Shown here one piece after another: positions 8,938 to 17,270 of a DNA stretch of 64,000 nucleotides. Within the stretch, counting starts at the first letter, position 1, and each line of letters opens with the position of its first letter. Below the pieces are notes generated by a model. That model was not told where the DNA came from and did no database searches. It saw only the letters and a list, made by a program, of their open reading frames with translations. Origin of the DNA: Candidatus Enterococcus huntleyi (GTDB lineage: Bacteria; Bacillota; Bacilli; Lactobacillales; Enterococcaceae); contig NZ_MAEJ01000012.1 of the NCBI RefSeq assembly GCF_009933175.1, positions 62,001-126,000 of the forward strand, written 5' to 3'. A program made the translations under genes and the position numbers.

Positions 8938-10614
8938 TTGTTACAAGAATTAACCATAGAAAATTTTGCCATCATCTCGAAGCTACGATTGTCGTTTCAT
9001 CAAGGAATGACGGCACTGACTGGTGAGACAGGTGCTGGGAAATCAATTATTATCGATGCCATGGGACTATTGGCTGGTGGTAGAGGCTCCGCGGATTACA
9101 TTCGACAAGGAGCTCAGAAGTGTACCTTGGAAGGGTTATTTCAGCTGCCAAAACAAGCCGAGTTTTTGCACTTTATGGAAGAATTAGGAATTGATACTGA
9201 AGAGCAGAATTTGATTATTCAGCGGGATATGTCTACTTCTGGAAAGAATATATGTCGCGTTAATGGTCGGATTGTGACGCTTGCAACACTGAGAAAAATC
9301 GGTGAATTTTTGGTGGATATCCATGGTCAAAATGAACATCAAGAATTGATGCAAGCTGATAAACATTTAGGCTTACTGGATGAGTTTGGTAATCAGTCAT
9401 TTAAGCGTGCCAAAAAAGCCTACCATAAAGCCTACGATTCTTTTCGTCAATTAGAGCAGCAGGTTAAGAAAATTCAAGCAAATGAAAAAATGTTTGTCCA
9501 ACGAATTGATATGCTGAAATTTCAACAAGAGGAAATTGAAAATGCCGAGCTACAGATAGATGAAGAGGAGCAGCTGGTAGAAGAAAGAGAAAAATTAAGC
9601 AACCACCAAAAGATTGTGGATGGTTTGGCAGAAAGCTATGAAGCGCTAAATGCAGAAGGACTCAACAGTCTGGATGGAGTAGGTGCTGCGGTCAGCCATT
9701 TGCAGGGAATTGCGCATCTTGATACGGAATTTAACAGTATTTTTGAGAATGTGCAGAATGCTTATTATCTTTTGCAGGATTCAGTGGGGGATATTAGTCG
9801 ACAGCTAGATAATTTGGAGTTTGATGAAAATCGCTTAGAAGAAGTTAATCATCGGCTTGAAGTGATTCGTCAGCTAAAAAGAAAATATGGCGAGTCAGTT
9901 GAAGCGATTATGGCTTATTATGAAGAGATTAGTCAAGAATTGGCAGAGTCAAATTTCTCAGACGGACAGATGGATAAACTCATCAAAAAATTAGCGGATC
10001 AAGAGGAACATGTTCGTGGATTGGCCCAAGAGTTACACAATCAGCGAATAGAGATTGCTAAAAAACTCCAAAAATCTATTTTGACAGAATTGAAAGAATT
10101 GTATATGGCGAATACCGATTTTGAGGTGAGTTTCTTAGAAATGGGTAATGCTCTTCAACGTGAAGGTTTCGACCAAGTTGAATTTTATATTACAACCAAT
10201 CCAGGTGAGCCTTTGAAGCCTTTAGTAAAAGTTGCCTCAGGTGGGGAACTTTCTCGGGTTATGCTAGCCTTAAAAACGATCTTTTCGAAAAACCAAGGGA
10301 TTACGAGTATTGTTTTTGACGAGGTCGATACTGGGGTAAGTGGTCGTGTGGCTCAAGCGATTGCGGATAAGATTTATCAAGTGGCACAAAATTCGCAAGT
10401 TCTTTGTATCACTCATTTGCCACAGGTTGCCGCTGTTGCAAATTACCAATACTATATCTCAAAAGATGTCAAAAAAGGCCGGACAGAAACAGAAGTTCAA
10501 CAATTAACGTCAGAAGAAAGAGTAGCGGAGATTGCTCGGATGTTGGCGGGAAGTGAAATTACTGATTTGACGAAAAAACATGCAGAAGAGCTCTTGGCTA
10601 TGGCCAAAAAATAG
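8938..10614 (+). CDS. recN: DNA repair protein RecN
   Basis: SMC-like ATPase recruited early to double-strand breaks. Walker A GETGAGKS is near residue 30, a long coiled coil fills about 150-390, and the ABC signature and Walker B (SGGELSRVMLALK and FDEVDTGVSG) are near 440-465. The start is a TTG at 8938, 7 bases after an AGGAGGG site. At 558 residues it is full length. A strong terminator follows 125 bases downstream. Confidence 0.95.
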   Translation: MLQELTIENFAIISKLRLSFHQGMTALTGETGAGKSIIIDAMGLLAGGRGSADYIRQGAQKCTLEGLFQLPKQAEFLHFMEELGIDTEEQNLIIQRDMSTSGKNICRVNGRIVTLATLRKIGEFLVDIHGQNEHQELMQADKHLGLLDEFGNQSFKRAKKAYHKAYDSFRQLEQQVKKIQANEKMFVQRIDMLKFQQEEIENAELQIDEEEQLVEEREKLSNHQKIVDGLAESYEALNAEGLNSLDGVGAAVSHLQGIAHLDTEFNSIFENVQNAYYLLQDSVGDISRQLDNLEFDENRLEEVNHRLEVIRQLKRKYGESVEAIMAYYEEISQELAESNFSDGQMDKLIKKLADQEEHVRGLAQELHNQRIEIAKKLQKSILTELKELYMANTDFEVSFLEMGNALQREGFDQVEFYITTNPGEPLKPLVKVASGGELSRVMLALKTIFSKNQGITSIVFDEVDTGVSGRVAQAIADKIYQVAQNSQVLCITHLPQVAAVANYQYYISKDVKKGRTETEVQQLTSEERVAEIARMLAGSEITDLTKKHAEELLAMAKK

Positions 10615-11055
10615 CCGTTAGGCATCGATTGATTGTTATCTAATGGCTGATAAATTTGGAATATTGAGTGACCAATCGACTATTTTTATAAGTTCAAGAT
10701 AGAGGCAGCTGTTTTATCGTTTTAGCTAGGAGAATAATAAAAGGTGCTGGGAGGCTTTGTTAAATAAGCGTCCCAGCACCTTTTTCTTTGTTGTAAACGA
10801 GAGGGGTCAAAATCTATCGTAAATCTGTAAATAGAGGCATCTTTTATTAGTGAGTATTTGTGAATCTTTCAGGGGGAATATTGAGTTGGAAAGGGTTGTC
10901 AAAGAGAGGAAGCTGACTATCTGATGGATTCGTGACTGTTTATTTTCTATTGAAACCATCTAAACCACCACAAGAAACAACTACTAAATAAAAAGTAACT
11001 ATTTCTTCGTTTGAAAATGATTTAGCTGTAATTTAATTCGTATCTGGAGTAAGGT
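10615..11055. other. Intergenic region after recN
   Basis: Apart from the recN terminator at 10739-10785, no gene is recognised. The stretch is AT-rich and has no convincing frame with a ribosome site until the short frame at 11056. Confidence 0.5.
10739..10785 (+). terminator. Terminator after recN
   Basis: Perfect 14-base arms (AAAAGGTGCTGGGA at 10739-10752 and TCCCAGCACCTTTT at 10771-10784) with an 18-base loop and T-run; a strong intrinsic terminator closing the nusB-recN region. Confidence 0.9.
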
Positions 11056-11169
11056 ATGCATCGGCTGATAAAAAATCTTATTAAACGGCCAAAATTTGTG
11101 ATAAAAAGGAACGCCCCACTTTCTACCACAAATTTTCGGAAAAATCGAATTTTCAAGAAAATTAGTTAG
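11056..11169 (+). CDS. Possible small basic peptide (37 aa)
   Basis: A short frame from ATG 11056 to TAG 11169 with a GGAG site six bases upstream and a perfect hairpin terminator starting 8 bases after the stop. The deduced peptide is very rich in Lys/Arg and has no recognisable domain. The same DNA contains an MraZ-type box read on the other strand (11114-11129), which may be the real reason for conservation. The terminator is also explained by the minus-strand DUF4044 gene. Treat as a candidate only. Confidence 0.2.
   Translation: MHRLIKNLIKRPKFVIKRNAPLSTTNFRKNRIFKKIS
11110..11130 (-). promoter_or_regulatory. Orphan MraZ-type DNA box
   Basis: Read on the minus strand, 11129-11114 is GTGGTAGAAAGTGGGG, identical over 16 bases to 13089-13104 in front of mraZ. 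It has two GTGG units spaced exactly 10 bases apart, the spacing MraZ recognises. The mraZ site has a third unit, missing here. No gene is obviously driven from it. Confidence 0.55.
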
Positions 11170-11177
11170 AAATTTAA

Positions 11178-11226
11178 AAAACCCGCTTTGATTTTCTAGG
11201 TGTGCTAGAAAATCAAAGCGGGTTTT
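11178..11226. terminator. Perfect bidirectional terminator
   Basis: Perfect 21-base inverted repeat (11178-11198 and 11206-11226, starting AAAACCCGCTTTG) with a 7-base loop, A-run on one side and T-run on the other. It ends the minus-strand corA/DUF4044 transcripts and would stop plus-strand read-through from the recN side. Confidence 0.92.
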
Positions 11227-11234
11227 ACTGGATA

Positions 11235-11351
11235 TTACATAAAATAGACAAAAGCTGTAATAAATACAGAGCTTAACATAAGAACAAGCATTGTCCAGAT
11301 AACGAATTTAGTTACTTTTGCAAATTTTGTTTTTTGTTTTGTTTCCTTCAT
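11235..11351 (-). CDS. DUF4044-like 38-residue membrane protein
   Basis: A 38-residue frame too short for usual gene callers. It begins with a Lys-rich stretch (MKETKQKTKFAKVTK) followed by one hydrophobic helix (about residues 17-38) and stops eight bases before a perfect terminator. An AAGGATGG ribosome site lies 8 bases before the ATG. Length, charge pattern and location between recN and the mraZ cluster match the DUF4044 microproteins of Lactobacillales. It lies downstream of the CorA gene on the same strand. No function is established. Confidence 0.75.
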   Translation of the reverse strand: MKETKQKTKFAKVTKFVIWTMLVLMLSSVFITAFVYFM

Positions 11352-11431
11352 AATAGACCATCCTTTTTTCCGTAATCCACTTCTATTCTTGAATAGTTTA
11401 CAACCTTTTGCCTAAATCTTCAAGGATAGTT

Positions 11432-12388
11432 CTACAAAAGATGCTTTTTCTTTAAATAATAAATCGTACCGGTACATAAAAAAATTGTCAAGAGACAAAG
11501 CCAAAAGAAGGCATCTGAACGTCCAGCAAACGGTAATTTTACATTCATTCCGTAAAGACCGCCAATGATTGTTGGGATGGTCAAGACAATGGTTAAAGAC
11601 GTCAATATTTTCATGACATTATTCAGATTGTTTGAGACGATTGCAGAGAATGTTTGGGTCATCTGATTGACAATCTTTAGTTGAATTTGAGACGAACTGA
11701 GTGCCTGTTTGGTTTCTACCAAGACATCGTGCAAATGAATTTTGTAAGCATGACTGCTAGTAAAAGTTTGTGTTCTATTCAATTTACTCAAGGTTTCTAA
11801 GTTTGCAGAAGTAGCCGTTTCGACATAAATTAAGCTCTTTTGAATATCCATTATTTGGTATAACTGGCTGTTCTCTGTTGAAACCTGTAGTTCGCCTTCT
11901 AGCTTATCGGATTGTGTTTTTAACAACTGTAAATAATGATTGTAGGAAAGTGACAATTCCCAGATGAGCTGAAGCAGCAGGTTCATTGAATGCGACATAT
12001 CATTTCTTGGATACTTACGGCTAATGACTTCCTGCATAAATACAGGGGTATGATTTGTCACCGTGATAATCTTTTTCTCAGGGGTGACAATAACTGAGAA
12101 AGGCAGGGTCGTGATCTGCAAATACCCACTAGGACTGGTGATTGCATAAGGATATTGTAACAATAAGAGGGCTGGGTGCTCAAAATGCACTTGCTCTAAT
12201 TCCTCAGACCGAGAGTTTTCGGAATCATCTAAGATCGACGTGATATAATCAGCCGGCATTTTGTATTTTTTGGTAAGTAGCGCGACTTCTTCTTTGGTGG
12301 GTGCTTCAGCGTAAACCCAAAACACGTTTTTTTCATCTGATGCTTGATTTTTAAAATATTCATTTTCTAACGAATAATAGTTGATCAT
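11432..12388 (-). CDS. corA: CorA family divalent cation transporter
   Basis: Pentameric inner-membrane channel for Mg2+ (possibly Co2+/Ni2+). A soluble N-terminal domain of about 250 residues with long helices is followed by two C-terminal membrane helices with the diagnostic GMN motif (YGMNVKLPF) between them and a short Lys-rich end. At 318 residues it is full length. It is read opposite to the division cluster and is followed by the DUF4044 gene. Which metal is carried cannot be told from sequence. Confidence 0.9.
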   Translation of the reverse strand: MINYYSLENEYFKNQASDEKNVFWVYAEAPTKEEVALLTKKYKMPADYITSILDDSENSRSEELEQVHFEHPALLLLQYPYAITSPSGYLQITTLPFSVIVTPEKKIITVTNHTPVFMQEVISRKYPRNDMSHSMNLLLQLIWELSLSYNHYLQLLKTQSDKLEGELQVSTENSQLYQIMDIQKSLIYVETATSANLETLSKLNRTQTFTSSHAYKIHLHDVLVETKQALSSSQIQLKIVNQMTQTFSAIVSNNLNNVMKILTSLTIVLTIPTIIGGLYGMNVKLPFAGRSDAFFWLCLLTIFLCTGTIYYLKKKHLL

Positions 12389-12614
12389 TTCCGCACATCC
12401 TTCATCCGAATTCTTTATCCAAATCGATACCTATATTATAGCGAATATCGTGGGAAAAAGCCTTTAATAGTCCTTTTGAAAATGTAAATGAAAAAAATTG
12501 AGTGAAAACATGTAAAAACAGTGAAATAAGCATAAACTTTTAAAAAAACTGAAACATGAATGTAAAGAAAATGAAGTATAGTTAGGGTAGATATAATAAG
12601 AAAGGAAATAAAAA

Positions 12615-12977
12615 ATGAGCTCGACGTCGTTGGTTGTGTTGTTTTGGTATATCTACCCAATCATTGTGTTATTTGCGTGTAATTTTTTAGTCACTACATT
12701 TTCATTAACACAACGATTCAAGGTGAAGGTACCAGATATTAGCATTCCTTTTTTATTAATTGGATTGCATGAATTATCAAGGGTGACCGCTTCTAAATCA
12801 ATTTTACCCTACTTTTTAATTTCAGTATTTCTTTTAGGGATAGTGATTGCGGTATTTCTAGCCTACTACAAAGGGGAGATTGTGTATCCTCGTTACTTTA
12901 AAATGTTTTGGCGGCTAGTCTTCTTATTAAGCATGGTCGTTTATATATTCATAGTTTTAATAAGTCTTGTTTTTTAA
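12615..12977 (+). CDS. DUF3397 family membrane protein
   Basis: A 120-residue protein with four hydrophobic segments (about 8-30, 40-58, 62-84, 96-118), lacking catalytic motifs. Size, topology and position directly before mraZ match the DUF3397 family of Lactobacillales. An AAGAAAGGAAA site precedes the ATG, and a TATAAT at 12592-12597 is a likely -10. It is divergent from corA. Its constant linkage to the division cluster suggests an envelope role, but none is shown. Confidence 0.75.
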   Translation: MSSTSLVVLFWYIYPIIVLFACNFLVTTFSLTQRFKVKVPDISIPFLLIGLHELSRVTASKSILPYFLISVFLLGIVIAVFLAYYKGEIVYPRYFKMFWRLVFLLSMVVYIFIVLISLVF

Positions 12978-13088
12978 TGAAAAAAACAGCGGAAAAACTT
13001 TTTGAAAACTCCTAAAAGTCTTTTGTTCCCTGTAATTCACTAAAGTAAAAATAGGTCAAAAAAATTCCTGATTTATTCTTCCCAAAAG

Positions 13089-13112
13089 GTGGTAGAAAGT
13101 GGGGGATTGTGG
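13089..13112 (+). promoter_or_regulatory. MraZ-binding direct repeats in front of mraZ
   Basis: Three GTGG units at 13089, 13099 and 13109 repeat with an exact 10-base period (GTGGTAGAAA, GTGGGGGATT, GTGGTAGACT). This is the layout bound by MraZ (TGGG-type repeats with 5-base spacers in E. coli), so the mraZ promoter is probably autorepressed. A -10-like TAGACT overlaps the last unit at 13113-13118. Confidence 0.7.
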
Positions 13113-13152
13113 TAGACTATTTTTAGCTGGTGGAGGATAAGGGGGATTTTCA

Positions 13153-13584
13153 ATGTTTATGGGCGAATTCCAACATAATATTGATGCAAAAGGCCGTCTG
13201 ATTGTTCCCTCAAAACTTCGTGAGAAACTGGGCGAGAAATTTGTGGTAACGAGAGGACTGGATGGCTGTTTATTTGGTTACCCTTTATCAGAGTGGGATA
13301 AGCTTGAAGAAAAATTAAGTGAAATGCCACTTGCTAAAAAAGATGCTCGGACTTTTGTTCGTTTCTTTTACTCAGCTGCTACAGAGTGTGAGATCGATAA
13401 GCAAGGAAGAATTAATATTCCTGGGACCTTACGCACACATGCGCAACTTGAAAAAGGCTGTGTGATTATCGGTGTCTCAAATCGAATTGAGATTTGGGAT
13501 GAGAGCCGTTGGCAAGAATTCTCAGCAGAAGCAGAAGAAAATTTTGATGAAATCGCTGAGACCATGATTGATTTCGGCTTGTAG
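13153..13584 (+). CDS. mraZ: Transcriptional regulator MraZ
   Basis: Ring-forming DNA-binding protein that represses its own division/cell-wall operon. The two tandem SpoVT/AbrB-like halves are visible: [21 protein letters not shown] near the N-terminus and [16 protein letters not shown] in the second half. At 143 residues it is normal. An AAGGGGG site lies 7 bases before the ATG. It heads the dcw cluster, 14 bases before rsmH, behind three matching binding repeats. Confidence 0.96.
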   Translation: MFMGEFQHNIDAKGRLIVPSKLREKLGEKFVVTRGLDGCLFGYPLSEWDKLEEKLSEMPLAKKDARTFVRFFYSAATECEIDKQGRINIPGTLRTHAQLEKGCVIIGVSNRIEIWDESRWQEFSAEAEENFDEIAETMIDFGL

Positions 13585-13598
13585 AAAGAGGCTATTAG

Positions 13599-14561
13599 AT
13601 GACGGAAGAATTTCAACATTATACAGTTTTGTTAAAAGAAACTGTTGATGGATTACAAGTGAAGCCGAACGGGATTTACGTAGATTGTACCTTAGGTGGT
13701 GCCGGACATAGTGAATACTTATTAAGCCAACTCAATGAAGACGGTCATCTGTTCGCTTTTGATCAAGACCAAACAGCCATTGATCATGCAAAAAAAAGAT
13801 TGGCTCCTTTTGTTGAAAAAGGTCAAGTTACGTTTATCAAAAGTAATTTTAGAGAACTTAAACAACGGTTACTAGAACAAGCTGTTTTTTCGGTAGATGG
13901 AATTTTATACGATTTAGGTGTTTCCTCTCCACAATTAGATGAAGCAAGTCGCGGATTTAGTTACCACCAAGATGCTCCTTTAGATATGCGGATGGATCAA
14001 GAAGCGTCGTTCAGCGCGTTCGACTTGGTCAATACTTACGATTATCATCAGCTAGTAAAAATTTTCTTCCGTTATGGTGAAGAAAAATTTTCTAAGCAGA
14101 TTGCTCGTGAGATTGAAAAAGTTAGACAAGTTAAACCAATCGAGACAACACAAGAGTTAGTTGAGATTATTAAGACGGCTATTCCGGCTCCAGCTAGACG
14201 AAAAGGTGGTCATCCAGCAAAACGCGTGTTTCAAGCTATTCGAATTGCTGTGAATGATGAGCTGGGTGCGGTGGAAGATTCGCTTGAACAAGCGATTGAC
14301 TTATTAGGGCTAGAAGGCCGAATAAGTGTGATTACGTTTCATTCATTAGAGGATAGAATTGTAAAAAGTATGTTTAAAGAATACAGCATGCCAAAGGATT
14401 TACCTCAAGGGCTGCCTGTTGTTCCAGAAGAATTTAAACCGGAATTGAAGATTGTTAATAGAAAACCAATTCTTCCTTCAACGGAAGAACAAGAAGAAAA
14501 TAACCGCTCACGTAGTGCTAAACTACGGATAGCAGAAAAAATCAAGTTGAAAGAGGAGTAG
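13599..14561 (+). CDS. rsmH: 16S rRNA (cytosine-1402-N4)-methyltransferase
   Basis: RsmH (MraW) methylates N4 of C1402 in the ribosomal P site. The SAM-binding opening [15 protein letters not shown], the [28 protein letters not shown] segment and the late [10 protein letters not shown] motif are all present. At 320 residues it is full length. It lies between mraZ and ftsL with only four bases before ftsL, as in nearly all Firmicutes. Confidence 0.96.
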   Translation: MTEEFQHYTVLLKETVDGLQVKPNGIYVDCTLGGAGHSEYLLSQLNEDGHLFAFDQDQTAIDHAKKRLAPFVEKGQVTFIKSNFRELKQRLLEQAVFSVDGILYDLGVSSPQLDEASRGFSYHQDAPLDMRMDQEASFSAFDLVNTYDYHQLVKIFFRYGEEKFSKQIAREIEKVRQVKPIETTQELVEIIKTAIPAPARRKGGHPAKRVFQAIRIAVNDELGAVEDSLEQAIDLLGLEGRISVITFHSLEDRIVKSMFKEYSMPKDLPQGLPVVPEEFKPELKIVNRKPILPSTEEQEENNRSRSAKLRIAEKIKLKEE

Positions 14562-14565
14562 GAGA

Positions 14566-15045
14566 ATGGCTGAATTAAAAAAAGCACATCAATATTCATA
14601 TGATTATGTTCCTATGGCAGATCCAATGGACTCTCCGATGGATCATCCAACCGACTATCCAATGGATACTCAGTTAGATGAATTTCATGATGAACCGAAT
14701 ATCGATCAACTGCCAGAATTCGCTCCAGAAGTGGAAGAAGAAGTGATCATTTCTATTTCTCCTGCTAAACGTTTAAAACGATTTACAAATCTAGAAAAAG
14801 TTCTCATTGTCGCTCTTGCTCTAGTTATCGTAGGATTGTCTGTTATGACTATCAAACTACGGACGAGTATCAGTAGTGTTGAACGAGATATTTCAGGTAT
14901 GACGTCAACGATTGCTACAAATAAATCAGAGATTAGCCGCTTGGAGCAAGAAAAAAATGAACTTTCACGCTCAGATAGAGTGAAGAAAATTGCTGAAAAA
15001 GAAGGCTTGACGATTAATGATGATAATTTAAGGAAAGTGAAGTAA
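14566..15045 (+). CDS. ftsL: Cell division protein FtsL
   Basis: Bitopic division protein that forms the FtsL-DivIC-DivIB complex at the septum. The cytoplasmic N-terminal part (about 75 residues) is longer than usual and carries five in-frame four-residue repeats of the type PMDx (residues 16-35, DNA 14611-14670), then an acidic stretch. One membrane helix (about 84-104) and an extracytoplasmic coiled coil follow. The stop TAA is directly followed by the pbp ATG. Identification rests on position, size and topology, since FtsL sequences are poorly conserved. Confidence 0.9.
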   Translation: MAELKKAHQYSYDYVPMADPMDSPMDHPTDYPMDTQLDEFHDEPNIDQLPEFAPEVEEEVIISISPAKRLKRFTNLEKVLIVALALVIVGLSVMTIKLRTSISSVERDISGMTSTIATNKSEISRLEQEKNELSRSDRVKKIAEKEGLTINDDNLRKVK

Positions 15046-17229
15046 ATGTCAAGTAAACGTAAGAACCAGGATGCAAAAAAACAAAAAAACTTAAACCCGA
15101 TGAACAATCGCAAAAAAGTAGGTATTCTTTTATTTGCTACGAGTATTGTATTGTTCTTTTTATTTGTCGCTCGTTTCTCTTACATCGTCGTAAAAGGCGA
15201 GGTGGCTGGGACTTCTTTAAAGGACAAGACAGCGGCTCTTTACAAAGGAAGCGAAGTAGTTAAAGCTAAGCGTGGAACTATTTATGATAGAAATGGGATT
15301 GCCATAGCTGAAGATGCGACTTCTTATTCTATTCGCGCTACTTTAGACAAAAAATACGTGATTGGTAAAAATAAACTTTATGTGCAAACAAAGGATTTCG
15401 CAGCGGTTGCTAAAATCTTACATACGAATTTAAAGATTAAAGAAAGCGATGCGTTGACTATTTTGCAGAATGGCCATGAAGAGGGGAAAATTCAGGTTGA
15501 ATTTGGTTCTTATGGAAAGAATATCTCTCTGGCAACTAAACAAAAAATTGAAAATGAAATGACCAAGCAAGGACTTAAAGGACTGTACTTTGACGAGCAT
15601 ACGGCTAGAATGTACCCGAATGGCATCTTTTCTTCTCATTTAATTGGCTATGCAGTGCCGAATGAAGAGGATAGTGGACTAGAAGGGAAACTAGGTATCG
15701 AGCTAATCTATGATGAGATGTTGAAGGGGACCGATGGGAAACGTATTTTTGAAAAAGATAATGCGCAGAACCCATTGCCTGGAACAGTGGCAGAAGAAAC
15801 GCCAGCCCAGGATGGAAAAGACATTTACACAACTTTAGATAGTCGTTTGCAAACGATGCTGGAAACTTCTATTGAGGAGACCTATAAAGAGGTCGAGCCT
15901 GAGAGTATGACAGCAATGTTGGTTCAAGCAAAAACAGGCGATATTGTTTCACTGGCTCAGAGACCTACTTTTGACCCGGAAAACCTTGATAATATTAAGG
16001 TTTGGCGTAATCTTTTAGTGGAAGACCAATATGAACCGGGTTCGACAATGAAATTATTTACGACGGCTGCTGCTTTGGATGAAGGAGTCTTTAACGAGAA
16101 TGAAAGCTTCACTTCTGGAGAAATCGAGGTTGCCGATCGAACCATCTCGGATCATGATTATGGGGCAAAAGGTGTTTTGACCATGCGTCAAGCTTTATCA
16201 TGGTCAAGTAACGTCGGAATGGTGAAACTAGAAGAAAAATTAAATGATAGCTGGCCTCGTTATTTGAAAAAACTTGGTTTTGGTCAAAGTACTCATTCTG
16301 GCTTAGTTGAATCGGCTGGACAATTACCAACAGATAACATAGTGGATCAGGCGATGAGTTCATTTGGACAAGCAGTCAATGTAACCAATTTTCAAATGAT
16401 GCGTGGATTTACAGCAATTGCTAATGATGGAACGATGCTACAACCACACTATATTAGTAAGGTGGTAGATCCACAAACTGGTGATGAAACGGTGACGAAA
16501 AAAGAAGTTGTGGGGCATCCATTTAGTGCAGAAGCCACACAAAAAGTACGTGAGTATATGCGTGATGTCGTGGAAGATCCTGAGTATGGAAGTGCGTATG
16601 GCTTATACAGCGTTCCAGGTTATAATGTAGCTGCAAAAACCGGGACTGCCCAAGTAGCTTCGGATAAGGGGGGCTATATTACTAAGGATACGATGCCGAC
16701 TCCTTACTTGTATTCGATTGTTGAAATGGTTCCTGCAGAGGATCCAGAATATATCTTATATTTGACGATGAAATTACCTGAAAATTATGATCGTGAGGCT
16801 TTACCTAGCATTGCTAATCCGTTATTAAAACGGGCAATGGAATTTACAGAGGATACGACAGAAGAGGAAGCAACAGATAATACACCCTCTGTAAAGGTTT
16901 CTGATTATCGCAATTTAGCAACGGATGCTGCGGCAACAGATGCACAAAAGAAAAACTTAACGCCGGTCGTAATTGGTGAGGGAGATAAGATTATTAAACA
17001 ATCCACACCAAATGGCGATGAGTTATTAGCTTCAGAGAAGATTATTTTATTGACTAATGGCACAAAAACGATGCCTGACGTAACGGGTTGGTCCAAAGCG
17101 GACCTGCTAAAACTTGCCAATATTTTGGATGTGGAAGCAACCTTTACTGGCGATGGTTACTGTAAAGAACAGAGCGTCGTGGCCTTTGAAACTGTCACAA
17201 CAGATAAATTACATTTTGTTTTAGAATAG
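15046..17229 (+). CDS. pbpX: Class B penicillin-binding protein (PBP2x-like) with PASTA domains
   Basis: Septal transpeptidase that cross-links peptidoglycan, anchored by one N-terminal membrane helix (about 24-46). A dimerisation domain starts with KRGTIYDRNG; the transpeptidase domain has Ser333 in STMK, SSN at 387-389 and KTG at 531-533, so it is catalytically complete. The C-terminal 100 residues are PASTA repeats (TMPDVTGWSKADL). At 727 residues it matches PBP2x of streptococci and the equivalent enterococcal class B protein beside mraY. The exact gene name in this genus varies. It lies between ftsL and mraY. Confidence 0.93.
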   Translation: MSSKRKNQDAKKQKNLNPMNNRKKVGILLFATSIVLFFLFVARFSYIVVKGEVAGTSLKDKTAALYKGSEVVKAKRGTIYDRNGIAIAEDATSYSIRATLDKKYVIGKNKLYVQTKDFAAVAKILHTNLKIKESDALTILQNGHEEGKIQVEFGSYGKNISLATKQKIENEMTKQGLKGLYFDEHTARMYPNGIFSSHLIGYAVPNEEDSGLEGKLGIELIYDEMLKGTDGKRIFEKDNAQNPLPGTVAEETPAQDGKDIYTTLDSRLQTMLETSIEETYKEVEPESMTAMLVQAKTGDIVSLAQRPTFDPENLDNIKVWRNLLVEDQYEPGSTMKLFTTAAALDEGVFNENESFTSGEIEVADRTISDHDYGAKGVLTMRQALSWSSNVGMVKLEEKLNDSWPRYLKKLGFGQSTHSGLVESAGQLPTDNIVDQAMSSFGQAVNVTNFQMMRGFTAIANDGTMLQPHYISKVVDPQTGDETVTKKEVVGHPFSAEATQKVREYMRDVVEDPEYGSAYGLYSVPGYNVAAKTGTAQVASDKGGYITKDTMPTPYLYSIVEMVPAEDPEYILYLTMKLPENYDREALPSIANPLLKRAMEFTEDTTEEEATDNTPSVKVSDYRNLATDAAATDAQKKNLTPVVIGEGDKIIKQSTPNGDELLASEKIILLTNGTKTMPDVTGWSKADLLKLANILDVEATFTGDGYCKEQSVVAFETVTTDKLHFVLE

Positions 17230-17270
17230 AAAAACTAGAAAATGATTAGCAGAATTAGGGGAGAATAAGA

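Noticed and set aside
12436-12660. 74-codon minus-strand frame before DUF3397
   Set aside because: Overlaps the DUF3397 start and its promoter region; no ribosome site, low-complexity AT-rich translation.
14706-15113. 135-codon minus-strand frame over ftsL
   Set aside because: Antisense of ftsL with no start signal; ftsL is fixed by position and topology.
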